A stretch of DNA of 64,000 nt from Flavobacterium fluvii (GTDB lineage: Bacteria; Bacteroidota; Bacteroidia; Flavobacteriales; Flavobacteriaceae), in NCBI RefSeq assembly GCF_900129545.1, contig NZ_FQWB01000008.1:1-64000 (forward strand). Reading direction: 5' to 3'. Made by a program: the position numbers and the translations under genes. Below the pieces are notes generated by a model. It searched no databases. It had not been told where the DNA came from and worked only from the letters and a program-made list of their open reading frames with translations. Positions 36,903-45,861 of the stretch are shown one piece after another (position 1 is the first letter of the stretch; every line of letters starts with the position of its first letter).

Positions 36903-39695
36903 TTATTTTGAAGAAATTATTTTTTTTACGCTGCTTCCTCGATTGGTACTCACTTTGACCATATACAGTTGTTCTTTTCCTTTATTCAATTTAAGATCTA
37001 GTGCAATTTCTTTGTTCAAATAACTATTGGTATCCGTTTTGGAAAGAATTGAAATGCCTTGTGCATTAAACACCTCGATTTTTACGTCAGACACATAATC
37101 AAATTTGTATTTGATTGTAAGCTGGTCTTTGAACGGAACTGGATAGGCATCAAAACCTGCAGTTTCAGTTTTGCTGGCTGTAGTTGTTTCTACGGGAGCG
37201 ATTGCAGAAGTTGTTTTTTTAGTATCTGGATTGACGGTTTTACCATTTGCTGGTGGTATCGGCGGACAAGGCGACACTGAACAATCGGATGCATTGCAAG
37301 ATGATGCATCTGAAACACAGCCGATATTTTTATCTCTAACTCTTATTCCAGTTACATCCCCCGGCTTTAAATTGTCGAAATGTATAGATGACTGCCAACT
37401 TCCGCTTTCCCCGTCTTTAATGCTGTACTCATAATCTACACCACAAGGACTATTTATGGTAACACTTCCATCTTCAGCATTTGCATTACATAAAGTAGAA
37501 GGTTGGACTATGCAAAAGGTTGGGGCAGCTGGCGTTATTGGTTGTGCTCCCATAGTACCTGAAGTGACCAATGAAATACAACCGGAACTCAGTTTCTTAA
37601 CCGTAATGTTGTAAGCTGCATTGGCTGCTACCGTGAAAGAAGTAGTTGCCTGATAAGCAGCTCCGTTACTGTATTGATAATCCGCTCCCAACGGACTGGT
37701 TACTGTTACCGTGCCATTAGCATTGGCACAGGTTGGCTGAACGACAGTTAAATCAGGGGCAGCTGGCGTTATTGGCTGTGCGCCCATAGTACCCGAAGTG
37801 ACCAATGAAATACAACCGGAACTCAGTTTCTTAACCGTGATGTTGTAAGCCGCATTGGCTGCTACCGTGAAAGAAGTAGTTGCCTGATAAGCACCTCCGT
37901 TACTGTATTGATAATCCGCTCCCAATGGACTGGTTACCGTTACCGTGCCATTAGCATTGGCACAGGTAGGCTGAACGACAGTTAAATCAGGGGCAGCTGG
38001 CGTTATTGGCTGTGCGCCCATAGTACCCGAAGTGACCAATGAAATACAACCGGAACTCAGTTTCTTAACCGTAATGTTGTAAGCCGCATTGGCTGCTACC
38101 GTGAAAGAAGTAGTTGCCTGATAAGCACCTCCGTTACTGTATAGATAATCCGCTCCCAAAGGACTGGTTACCGTTACCGTGCCATTAGCATTGGCACAGG
38201 TAGGCTGAACGACAGTTAAATCAGGGGCAGCTGGCGTGATTGGCTGTGAACCCATAGCCCCTGTTTTAGCTGTTGAAATACAACCGGAACTCAGTTTCTT
38301 AACCGTGATGCTGTAAGATGCTCCCGCTACAACCGTGAATACGGGACTAGCTTGGAAAGCTCCACCATTACTGTATTCATAATCAGCGCCTGTAGGACTT
38401 GTTATGGTTACGGTACCATTGGCATTGGCACAGGTTGGCTGAACGACAGTTAAATCAGGGGTTGCTGGTTTCTCGTTCACTGTAACCGTTACAGATTTAA
38501 TATCGGTACAGGCAGGATTAGTATTTGTAGTTGCTTTAATATAGTAAGTACCACTTGCCGTAATTGCGTCTGGGCTTGACAAAGATGAAGTGGCGCCAAC
38601 GTTTGTCCAATAGCTAAGTGCAGTCCCCGCAGGCAATGTGCTCCCCAAAGTTACAGCTTCAGTAGTCAGATTAACTGTTGATGGCGAACAAACCGCAACG
38701 GGATCTGTAATCGTTAAATCGGGAGTTTGATTTACAGTCAATGTTATTTTAATTTTGGTCTCGGGATTAGGAGGAATAGTGCTTCTAACTTTTGCCCATA
38801 CATCCCTGGTTCCGGTTGTAAATGAAGAGGAACTTGAAACAGGATTCGCCAAAGCTTCATCTAAAAACCATTCAACTGTGACATTGGTCTGTGCACCTTT
38901 TACATCACCTTCCAAATCGGGAAGATTAAACGTAGCGGCAGGAATTCCCTGTAAAATTGTTGTTGAACATTTTGTGGCTGCTGTTGGATTAGCAGTTGGA
39001 GTTTGAACGGTAATGTATTCTCCGGGAGGCAAAGAAAAACATTTAGAAGAAGTCGCCGGACATTGAAAACTGGTTCCAGTGCAAAAATTAGTATTTCCCG
39101 TACCCCATCCAATAAAGACATCCGTTAAAACAATTCGTGTCCCACAGGCCCAACCAAATGACTGGGAAAACACTACTTTATTGGTAGGCTGGTTTAGTGC
39201 AATTCCAAAACATTCTTTCACTGTTTTTAATGGAGTTGTACCAACAATTCCTCCAATAAAACTTTTTATATTGGCATAAACAGTTACACCGACCCGTGGT
39301 GTTTTGGTGGTTAAATCCAAGGCGAGCTTAACACTAGTTGTATTTGTACAGATAAAATTAGGAGGCAATTCTACTCCATTCATATCTACCAAATAGGCTC
39401 TTTGAATTTGTACATCGTTGGAGGTACATCCTATTTTACAATCGGATGGCTGTGAAGGTGGTGTTTGAGCCAATATTGTAGTACTCATAAATAATCCAGA
39501 AAAACATAGAATAATAATCGTTGAATAATGAAATAAACTATTTTTTATTTTAACTGATTTTTCTCGGAAATGGACAGAAGTCGTATCCTCTAATTTTAAA
39601 AAAACTAATCTAGAAACAATGTTTTTCAGCAATAAGCAACATTTAATTTTGCTTGATAAAACTTCGAAAAACGGCAGAAGTGAATTTTTTTCCAT
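36903..39695 (-). CDS. Repeat-rich surface adhesin with T9SS sorting domain (SprB-repeat type)
   Basis: 930 residues. An unusually long N-terminal leader of about 76 residues ends in a signal-like segment (YSTIIILCFSGLFMSTTILAQ); the only ATG before it is the one at 39695. Next come an Asp/Cys-rich N-terminal domain, an Ig-like region (DVWAKVRS, YYIKATTNTNPAC), then four tandem 78-residue repeats starting PDLTVVQPTCANANGTVTV. These resemble SprB repeats of gliding-motility adhesins. The C-terminus (DAYPVPFKDQLTIKY to KKIISSK) is a T9SS sorting domain. A cell-surface adhesive role is inferred. Three copies of an intergenic palindrome lie upstream. Confidence 0.9.
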   Translation of the reverse strand: MEKNSLLPFFEVLSSKIKCCLLLKNIVSRLVFLKLEDTTSVHFREKSVKIKNSLFHYSTIIILCFSGLFMSTTILAQTPPSQPSDCKIGCTSNDVQIQRAYLVDMNGVELPPNFICTNTTSVKLALDLTTKTPRVGVTVYANIKSFIGGIVGTTPLKTVKECFGIALNQPTNKVVFSQSFGWACGTRIVLTDVFIGWGTGNTNFCTGTSFQCPATSSKCFSLPPGEYITVQTPTANPTAATKCSTTILQGIPAATFNLPDLEGDVKGAQTNVTVEWFLDEALANPVSSSSSFTTGTRDVWAKVRSTIPPNPETKIKITLTVNQTPDLTITDPVAVCSPSTVNLTTEAVTLGSTLPAGTALSYWTNVGATSSLSSPDAITASGTYYIKATTNTNPACTDIKSVTVTVNEKPATPDLTVVQPTCANANGTVTITSPTGADYEYSNGGAFQASPVFTVVAGASYSITVKKLSSGCISTAKTGAMGSQPITPAAPDLTVVQPTCANANGTVTVTSPLGADYLYSNGGAYQATTSFTVAANAAYNITVKKLSSGCISLVTSGTMGAQPITPAAPDLTVVQPTCANANGTVTVTSPLGADYQYSNGGAYQATTSFTVAANAAYNITVKKLSSGCISLVTSGTMGAQPITPAAPDLTVVQPTCANANGTVTVTSPLGADYQYSNGAAYQATTSFTVAANAAYNITVKKLSSGCISLVTSGTMGAQPITPAAPTFCIVQPSTLCNANAEDGSVTINSPCGVDYEYSIKDGESGSWQSSIHFDNLKPGDVTGIRVRDKNIGCVSDASSCNASDCSVSPCPPIPPANGKTVNPDTKKTTSAIAPVETTTASKTETAGFDAYPVPFKDQLTIKYKFDYVSDVKIEVFNAQGISILSKTDTNSYLNKEIALDLKLNKGKEQLYMVKVSTNRGSSVKKIISSK
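37526..38461 (-). repeat. Four tandem 234-bp coding repeats
   Basis: Equivalent bases recur at 37526, 37760, 37994, 38228 and 38462, an exact 234-bp (78-codon) period. The copies in the middle are nearly identical at DNA level, while the 38228-38461 copy is the most diverged. Confidence 0.93.
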
Positions 39696-39772
39696 GATAA
39701 TATAGTTTTAACACCATAAATTGTTAAAAAGCAGGAAACGAGCAGACTGGAGACTTTTAGAAAAACAATACA

Positions 39773-39855
39773 CCTTCATAAATTAATTTATGAAGAACTC
39801 CATCATCAAAAGATATTTTTTTGGGGAGAAAGAATCTTTATATTAACCGAAAAGG
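39773..39855. repeat. Intergenic palindromic repeat, copy A
   Basis: Starts with a perfect 22-bp palindrome at 39774-39795 (half-site CTTCATAAAT), followed by ATCATCAAA, a G-rich GGGGA and TTAACCGA. Confidence 0.75.
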
Positions 39856-39954
39856 CTTTAAAAAAACAAAATCAATTTTTCAATTAATAAAATGAATACA
39901 TAGCGGATAAACAGTAGCTTTCAGTTTGAGCCATAAAAATCTACTGTTGCATAG

Positions 39955-40045
39955 CCTTCATAAATAAACTTATGAGGAATACAATCATCAAAGACATTCT
40001 ATTGTGGGGAACAATAACTAAATTCTTTTTTAACCGATAAACTGT
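39955..40045. repeat. Intergenic palindromic repeat, copy B
   Basis: Same order of elements as copy A: an imperfect palindrome at 39956-39977, ATCATCAAA, ATTCTATTGTGGGGA and TTAACCGATAAA. Confidence 0.75.
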
Positions 40046-40148
40046 TTATTGAACAGCTTGAGGAATTAATTCTAAAATACTGCTAATTAAAAAGTCAAAA
40101 AAAGTAAAAGTTAAAGGATCTAAAAAAAATAAGCAATAAACAATACCA

Positions 40149-40240
40149 CCTTCATAAATAAATCTATGAAGAGCACAATCATCAAAAGGATATTCTATTG
40201 TGGGGAGCAATAACCAAATTCTTTTTACCAGTAAATTTTT
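40149..40240. repeat. Intergenic palindromic repeat, copy C
   Basis: An imperfect palindrome at 40150-40171, then ATCATCAAA and ATTCTATTGTGGGGA as in copy B. Its left flank AACAATACCACC resembles that of copy A. Confidence 0.75.
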
Positions 40241-40597
40241 TACGTAACAAATTTAAATTCAATTATTTAGGGTATTAAAAATAATCAATAAGTTTGGAAA
40301 TTAACTAAAGATTGGGATAAATCGGTTAATAAGCAATTATATCCGATGAACGACTTTTTTATTTAAGAAATTACTTCCAATGTAGGTTTTATTGTATTGA
40401 CAATCAGTTAATTGATTTTTATATATGCTTGGTTTTTAACAAACTATATTTCGTGAATAGCGAAGAGATCGTCTTTTTTTCTTTGTACTATTTTATTAAC
40501 TCGGGACATAAGCTCTATAGTCAGGAGCGAAATATAAATAATGATTATTTCCAAGGTGTCGTAATGTCCCAGTGGACTCAATTTGTCTTTTTCAAAT

Positions 40598-40960
40598 TTA
40601 AGTTGATTTTTTTTTCAAATTTTCCTTGACCCTAAACGCTACAATTTTTGTTATTAAATCCAAAGGCAAAGGTTGGTTTAATGGAAATTGCACGGAACCT
40701 TTTCCTTGTTTGTAAACCGATAATTCCTCCTTGAATTCAGAATGTCCAGTAGGTGTGGCATAAAAACCGATATGCTTTTTATAAGCCGCAAAATAGACCA
40801 GCATTCCGTGGTATTTGAAAGCCGGCATATTATAACTGATGACTTCTTCGGCTTCGGGAGCTGCTTTTTTTATGGCGTGCCGCATTTGTTCCAAAAGAAT
40901 CTGGACTTCGGGAGTTTGAACGGAAATATAATCGTCGATGTTTTTAAAAGAACGCTCCAT
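40598..40960 (-). CDS. DUF1801 / YdhG-like protein
   Basis: 120 residues. The sequence FKNIDDYISVQTPEVQ, then EEVISYNMPAFKYHG and KKHIGFYATPTG matches the DUF1801 (YdhG) fold, a small alpha/beta protein of unknown biochemical function. In Bacteroidota it is often clustered with VOC and SRPBCC genes, as here. The ATG at 40960 is used; three codons upstream there is only a GTG. The gap to the upstream VOC gene is 12 bases, so it is probably the last gene of a four-gene unit. Confidence 0.88.
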   Translation of the reverse strand: MERSFKNIDDYISVQTPEVQILLEQMRHAIKKAAPEAEEVISYNMPAFKYHGMLVYFAAYKKHIGFYATPTGHSEFKEELSVYKQGKGSVQFPLNQPLPLDLITKIVAFRVKENLKKKST

Positions 40961-40972
40961 GGGAATCACTTT

Positions 40973-41812
40973 TTAAGCACGCAGCAAGGTTTCAATATCA
41001 AATTTTTTCATTTTCATGAATGCCTCAACCACTCTGGGAGCTTTCTCAGGGTTGGACATAAGTTCACTTAAAATAGTTGGGACAATTTGCCAGGAAACTC
41101 CAAATTTATCCTTGAGCCAACCGCATTGGCTTTCTTCTCCACCTTCTGTTAATTTTTTCCAATAATTGTCAATCTCTTCTTGGGTGTCACATTCAACCAC
41201 GAGTGAAACACCTTCATTGAATTGAAATTCGTTCACGCCAAAACCATCCATTGCACCAAATAATTCGTTTTGCAAATTGAAATCACCAAATTTCAAATTT
41301 CCTGCTGGTTGGGCATCTCCTTCTTCATAAATTTCTAAACGATGCATTTTTGAATTTGGAAAAATAGTGGTATAAAGCCTAATGGCTTCTTGTGCTCTGC
41401 CGTATTGATTTCCAACAAATAGAAAACAAGGCAATATTTTTGGTCTGCCCGCAGGCCATTCTCCCAACATTAATTGCCAAGTCATTCCAAATTTATCAAC
41501 TACCCAGGCATATTTCTTGCTCCAGGCATATTCGTCCAAAGGCATCATCGCACTTCCGCCTTCGATTAGTTTGGCGTAAAGTCGTTCAATCTCATTGTCT
41601 GTTTCGCAAGTGACAAAAAGCGAAATGGATGGATTTATTTTAAACATTGGTCCGCCGTTCAAGCCCATTATCAATTTGCCTTCAATTTCAAAACTTACCA
41701 CCAATGGAGTGTCATTTACGATTTTGGAATTATTGAAAATGGAACAATAAAAATCGGCTGCTGCTTTGGCATTGCCATCAAACCACAAGCAAGGATAAAT
41801 TGCATTTTTCAT
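40973..41812 (-). CDS. Two-domain VOC (PhnB-like) protein
   Basis: About 279 residues with two consecutive PhnB/3-demethylubiquinone-methyltransferase-like VOC domains. Domain 1 starts YPCLWFDGNAKAAADFY and contains FGMTWQLMLG; domain 2 starts LPCFLFVGNQYGRAQEA and contains LKDKFGVSWQIVP. The paired VOC repeats form one metal-binding cup, but the reaction is unknown. The ATG at 41812 is selected because the region upstream (to 41899) overlaps the end of the neighbouring VOC gene and lacks domain sequence. It is 16 bases from that gene. Confidence 0.88.
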   Translation of the reverse strand: MKNAIYPCLWFDGNAKAAADFYCSIFNNSKIVNDTPLVVSFEIEGKLIMGLNGGPMFKINPSISLFVTCETDNEIERLYAKLIEGGSAMMPLDEYAWSKKYAWVVDKFGMTWQLMLGEWPAGRPKILPCFLFVGNQYGRAQEAIRLYTTIFPNSKMHRLEIYEEGDAQPAGNLKFGDFNLQNELFGAMDGFGVNEFQFNEGVSLVVECDTQEEIDNYWKKLTEGGEESQCGWLKDKFGVSWQIVPTILSELMSNPEKAPRVVEAFMKMKKFDIETLLRA

Positions 41813-41828
41813 CTTGTTTTTTTTTACG

Positions 41829-42269
41829 TTACGCTTTTTCCACGCAATTGAACATCCATTGTACACCAAATTTATCGCTGCAACTTCCGTAATACGCACC
41901 CCAAAACATGTCTTGCAATTCCATGGTTACAATTCCGCCAGCGGACAATGCATCAAACAGTTTTTTGGTTTCACTTTTGGTATCGGGTTCCAGATTGATA
42001 TAGGAATTATTTCCAAAATTCACCTTGAAGCCCATTGATTCCGGCGCATCGGTTCCCATTAAAACGTATCCGCCCAGAATTTCCAATTCGATGTGCATCA
42101 CCAAGTTTTTATCCGCTTCTGCCATTGGAGGCATACCTTCTTGTGGTGGAATATCGCCAAAACGGGCAATTCCATCGTTGCCAAATTCTCCGCCAAAAAC
42201 GGATTTGTAAAAATTAAAAGCTTCCTCGGTATTTCTTGGAAAATTGAGGTAGGTGCTAACTCGTGCCAT
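41829..42269 (-). CDS. VOC (PhnB-like) family protein
   Basis: 146 residues, single VOC domain: YLNFPRNTEEAFNFYKSVFG, MHIELEILGGYVLMGTD and FWGAYYGSCSDKFGVQWMFN. Related to PhnB-type proteins; the substrate is unknown. It lies between the SRPBCC gene (20-base gap) and the two-domain VOC gene. Confidence 0.9.
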   Translation of the reverse strand: MARVSTYLNFPRNTEEAFNFYKSVFGGEFGNDGIARFGDIPPQEGMPPMAEADKNLVMHIELEILGGYVLMGTDAPESMGFKVNFGNNSYINLEPDTKSETKKLFDALSAGGIVTMELQDMFWGAYYGSCSDKFGVQWMFNCVEKA

Positions 42270-42289
42270 AATGGTTTTAGGATTTGATG

Positions 42290-42706
42290 TTAATTTTCAA
42301 CGTAAGTTTTGAAATTATTTAAAATGGCCTGCCAACCTTGATGTTGCAGTTCCAAGGAATTTTGGTTTTCGGCTTCAAAAGTTTCAGTGATTTGCACACC
42401 ATTTTCTGTTGTCGAAAATGTGACAGTTACTTTTCGGTCATCCAAAAGAGTATAACTGATTTTTTCATTGGTTATTACATTGGTATAAATCCCTTCGAAA
42501 TCAAAACCAAAACTGCCATCTTTGGCTTCCATTCTGGATAGGAATTTGCCACCAATTTTTAAGTCATTATCAGCTTTGGTGGTATGCCAATCTTCAGAGG
42601 CAGTATTCCATTTTGTTATATGCTCAGGTTTTGTCCAAAATTGCCACACTTTTTCAATTGGTGCTTTTACGACTGTTGCTATGGTAATGGTTTCTTTGGT
42701 TTTCAT
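42290..42706 (-). CDS. SRPBCC (AHSA1-like) protein
   Basis: 138 residues of the START/Bet v1-like SRPBCC fold. Seen: VVKAPIEKVWQFWTKPEHI, the family N-terminal signature, and VTVTFSTTENGVQITETFE and NSLELQHQGWQAILNNF. Related proteins bind hydrophobic ligands or resemble the Hsp90 activator AHSA1. First gene of the SRPBCC-VOC-VOC-DUF1801 unit on the minus strand. No clear promoter was found. Confidence 0.9.
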   Translation of the reverse strand: MKTKETITIATVVKAPIEKVWQFWTKPEHITKWNTASEDWHTTKADNDLKIGGKFLSRMEAKDGSFGFDFEGIYTNVITNEKISYTLLDDRKVTVTFSTTENGVQITETFEAENQNSLELQHQGWQAILNNFKTYVEN

Positions 42707-42789
42707 TTAAAAAAAGAGTTTTTTAATGTTACTTGTTGATTATGAGGTATTTGTTTTTAACAATGTAAAATTTCCACTAATCAAATATA

Positions 42790-42819
42790 TAAAAAAAGAC
42801 GGCCATTTGGTCGTCTTTT
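42790..42819 (-). terminator. Orphan terminator next to the icd remnant
   Basis: An 8-bp stem (42794-42801 with 42812-42819) with T7 on the minus strand. No complete minus-strand gene ends just upstream of it; only the icd-like remnant does. It may be the former icd terminator. Confidence 0.75.
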
Positions 42820-42830
42820 AATTATAAGCA

Positions 42831-42882
42831 ATTGTTAAAAATCGTTTTTTTTTTATGGTATTGAATGTTTCACTTGGATGCA
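42831..42882 (-). pseudogene. Remnant of the icd 3' end
   Basis: Bases 42858-42882 match the icd coding end at 48583-48607 with one mismatch in 25. The reading frame of the icd C-terminus (PSETFNTI) is preserved, then diverges into KKKRFL. A second match of 13-14 bases (ATTGT-AAAAATCG) lies at 42831-42844 and 48546-48558. Both copies have the same orientation. Confidence 0.75.
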
Positions 42883-43305
42883 AGAAGCTGATAACGAATC
42901 TAGGGTGAGGTAAAAGTTTTGCGATTTTAATCTTTATTGCTTTATTTTTATCATCATTTTCAGTTTTAAAATCCTGTAAAAAAACATCTAATTTAAACTT
43001 TATGCAACCCATTTTCTGTCCTGTCTTCTGTTCTATTCTGTTAAGGGGTCTGTTATGTAATTAATGATAAATCAATTAATTATGTGTGATTATATGTTAA
43101 AAAAATAGATAATATATCAAAAACAATATATTTTTACGCTGTTTTTAATTTTTGATGGGAAGCATGAATATATTGTGTTCTACAATTTTGGGAATTTTCG
43201 GTTTGTCAAATCAAGACCATGGAATTTTATGGCATAATTGGTTTTGTTAATTCTTTGCTTTTGGGGTTTAAAAAGTAAATACATAATATCATATAAAAAA
43301 TAAAA

Positions 43306-45774
43306 ATGAATAGAATTAAAATTATTGCGAGCTGTTTATTGCTGTCTACAAGTATTTTTCAGGGAATAGCACAACAAAAATTAAAACTCCAATACGATAA
43401 ACCCGCCGCCAATTGGAATGAAGCTTTACCGCTTGGTAATGGTCGTTTGGGAGCAATGGTTTTTGGAAATCCTCAGAAAGAAGAGCTTCAATTAAATGAA
43501 GAAACCGTTTGGGCTGGTGAGCCAGGGAATAATGTTCCTAAAAATGTATTTTCGAATATTGAAGAAATTAGAAAATTGATTTTTGAAGGCAAAAATAAAG
43601 AAGCCCAAGATTTAGCGAACAATACATTTCCTAGACAAGCTCCCAAAGATTTGAACTATGGCATGCCTTATCAAACAGTTGGAAGTTTGTGGATTGAATT
43701 TCCTGGACATGCTAATTATTCAGATTATAAGCGAGATTTAGATATTGAAAAAGCAGTTTCGTCCGTAAGCTATAAAGTAAACGGTGTTACCTATAAAAGA
43801 GAACTGTTGACTTCTTTTTCGGATGATATTATCTTGGTGAAGTTAACTGCTGACAAGAAAAAGAGCATTAGTTTTACTTTATCTGCCACTAGTCCGCAAG
43901 TGATGAGTAATTTTAGAACCCAAGAAAACAAATTGTTTTTTGAAGGAACATCAGGAAGTGTAGATAATAAAACAGGAAAATTAAAATATGTAGGGGAAGC
44001 AGCTTGCACATTAAAAGGAGGGAGTTTAACCGTTGAAGCAGATAAGTTAACAATCAAAGGTGCTGATGAGGTTATCATTCGCATAGCTATTGCCACCAAT
44101 TTTAAAAATTACAAAGATCTTTCCGCTAATCCAATCGAAAAAGCTGCTGCCGTTTTGGCTAAAGCATCTAAAAAAAATTATGCCGAATCTTTTCAAAGCC
44201 ATGTGACGGCTTACCAAAAATACTTTAACAGGGTGTCATTGTATTTAGGCGATTCACCCCAGTCCAATAAAACAACCGATGTGAGAATTAAGGAATTTGC
44301 TAATTCTTATGACCCACAATTAGTGGCACTTTATTTTCAATTCGGCAGATATTTATTGATTTCGAGTTCACAGCCAGGGAATCAGCCCGCCAATCTTCAG
44401 GGAATCTGGAATCATAAATTAAATCCTGCATGGGACAGTAAATACACGGTAAATATTAATACAGAAATGAATTATTGGCCGGCAGAAATAACCAACTTGA
44501 GCGAGATGCATCAGCCTTTGTTTAGCATGCTGAAAGATTTAGCAGAAACCGGGAAAGAAAGCGCTTCAGAAATGTACCATGCTCGAGGATGGAATATGCA
44601 CCATAACACTGATTTGTGGCGTATGACGGGAGTTGTTGATGGTGGGTTTTATGGTCTTTGGCCAATGGGTGGTGCGTGGCTTACCCAACATTTATGGCAG
44701 CATTATCTATATACTGGAGATTGTAAATTTTTAAAGGAATATTATCCTGTTCTAAAAGGTGCTGCTCAATTTTATCTCGATGTACTTCAGGAAGAGCCGG
44801 AACATAAATGGCTGGTTGTGGCTCCGTCGATGTCTCCTGAAAACACGTATGAGAAAAGTGTGGGTGTTTCTGCAGGAACAACAATGGATAATCAGTTGGT
44901 TTTTGATACTTTCAATAATATTGTCAATGCCTCTAAAATTTTGGAAATAGATAGACCTTTTGTTGATTCGGTATCTGTTGCGCTAAAAAGATTGCCTCCA
45001 ATGCAAATAGGGCAGTATTCACAATTGCAGGAATGGCTTCATGATTGGGATAAACCCAATGATCACCACAGACATATTTCGCATTTATACGGTTTGTTTC
45101 CATCGGGGCAAATTTCACCATTTAGAACACCACAGCTTGTAGAGGCAGCCAAAAACACATTGATATCCAGAGGAGATGTTTCAACAGGATGGTCCATGGG
45201 TTGGAAAGTAAATTGGTGGGCTAGATTATTGGATGGTAACAGGGCTTTTAAATTAATAAAAGATCAATTAAGTCCGGCGCCTACAGAAATTAAAGGAGAA
45301 TCAGGAGGGACTTATCCAAATCTTTTAGATGCCCATCCGCCGTTTCAAATTGATGGTAATTTTGGCTGTACTGCAGGAATAACCGAAATGTTGTTGCAAA
45401 GTTACGATGGTGCCATTTATCTTCTTCCTGCCTTGCCCGATGATTTTAAAAGTGGTAAAGTTACTGGTTTGAAAGCCAGGGGAGGTTTTGAAGTTGCCGT
45501 GGAATGGGAAAATGGAAAAGTAAAACAATTAACCATAAAATCTACTTTAGGAGGTAATTGCAGGCTGCGTCTGTCATCAGGTGTTAAATTGAATGGAGAT
45601 GTTAAACTTGATGAAGCCAAAGGAGAAAATTCAAACTCTTTTTACAAAGTAGAAACGATAAAAGAACCTTTAATTGCCGAAAAGGCATCTTTAAAAGGCT
45701 TTAAATCTCCAGATACGCAATTGTATGATTTTAATACTACGGCTGGGAAAGTCTATGTTTTTAAAGCGAAATAA
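43306..45774 (+). CDS. GH95 family alpha-L-fucosidase-like glycoside hydrolase
   Basis: 822 residues. A signal peptide (MNRIKIIASCLLLSTSIFQGIAQ) is followed by the GH95 N-terminal domain (WNEALPLGNGRLGAMVFG, LQLNEETVWAG) and an (alpha/alpha)6 barrel. The family's catalytic surroundings are visible: NINTEMNYWPAE (paired Asn that activate water), LQEWLHDWD and HRHISHLYGLFP, and HPPFQIDGNFG (general-base Asp region). GH95 enzymes remove fucose or L-galactose from plant and algal polysaccharides or glycans. The protein is exported and lacks a T9SS domain, so probably periplasmic. It pairs with the GH3 gene 87 bases downstream, in a block flanked by copies of the icd end. Confidence 0.94.
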   Translation: MNRIKIIASCLLLSTSIFQGIAQQKLKLQYDKPAANWNEALPLGNGRLGAMVFGNPQKEELQLNEETVWAGEPGNNVPKNVFSNIEEIRKLIFEGKNKEAQDLANNTFPRQAPKDLNYGMPYQTVGSLWIEFPGHANYSDYKRDLDIEKAVSSVSYKVNGVTYKRELLTSFSDDIILVKLTADKKKSISFTLSATSPQVMSNFRTQENKLFFEGTSGSVDNKTGKLKYVGEAACTLKGGSLTVEADKLTIKGADEVIIRIAIATNFKNYKDLSANPIEKAAAVLAKASKKNYAESFQSHVTAYQKYFNRVSLYLGDSPQSNKTTDVRIKEFANSYDPQLVALYFQFGRYLLISSSQPGNQPANLQGIWNHKLNPAWDSKYTVNINTEMNYWPAEITNLSEMHQPLFSMLKDLAETGKESASEMYHARGWNMHHNTDLWRMTGVVDGGFYGLWPMGGAWLTQHLWQHYLYTGDCKFLKEYYPVLKGAAQFYLDVLQEEPEHKWLVVAPSMSPENTYEKSVGVSAGTTMDNQLVFDTFNNIVNASKILEIDRPFVDSVSVALKRLPPMQIGQYSQLQEWLHDWDKPNDHHRHISHLYGLFPSGQISPFRTPQLVEAAKNTLISRGDVSTGWSMGWKVNWWARLLDGNRAFKLIKDQLSPAPTEIKGESGGTYPNLLDAHPPFQIDGNFGCTAGITEMLLQSYDGAIYLLPALPDDFKSGKVTGLKARGGFEVAVEWENGKVKQLTIKSTLGGNCRLRLSSGVKLNGDVKLDEAKGENSNSFYKVETIKEPLIAEKASLKGFKSPDTQLYDFNTTAGKVYVFKAK

Positions 45775-45861
45775 TTTCTATTGAAAACCAGTTTCTTTAA
45801 TGAATTTTAGACAAAATAATTATTCAACTAACTACAAAACAAATATTTAATAAGCAATTCC

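Larger units (their letters stand above)
39696..40597. other. 902-bp gene-free region upstream of the adhesin
   Basis: No credible coding sequence. It contains three copies of an intergenic repeat of about 90 bp (39773, 39955, 40149), then about 350 A/T-rich bases up to the DUF1801 stop. A 66-codon ORF at 40429-40629 is not convincing. Confidence 0.65.
42707..43305. other. Intergenic region with icd remnant, upstream of the GH95 gene
   Basis: 599 A/T-rich bases between divergent units. It holds a minus-strand terminator (42790-42819) and a short copy of the icd 3' end (42831-42882). The remaining 420 bases show no gene; the GH95 promoter must lie here. Confidence 0.6.

Noticed and set aside
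36714..36911. 65-codon forward ORF upstream of the TonB receptor
   Set aside because: Runs through the adhesin terminator and into the opposite gene; no domain or signal.
37526..38461. Second set of regular repeats
   Set aside because: An exact 78-codon period inside an intact reading frame; coding repeats of an adhesin.
40429..40629. 66-codon ORF in the gene-free region
   Set aside because: Low-complexity A/T-driven composition, overlaps the end of the DUF1801 gene, no start context.
42818..43012. 64-codon minus-strand ORF
   Set aside because: Its C-terminal part is the copied icd end in frame followed by a lysine run from an A-tract; the rest has no features. Treated as a remnant, not a gene.
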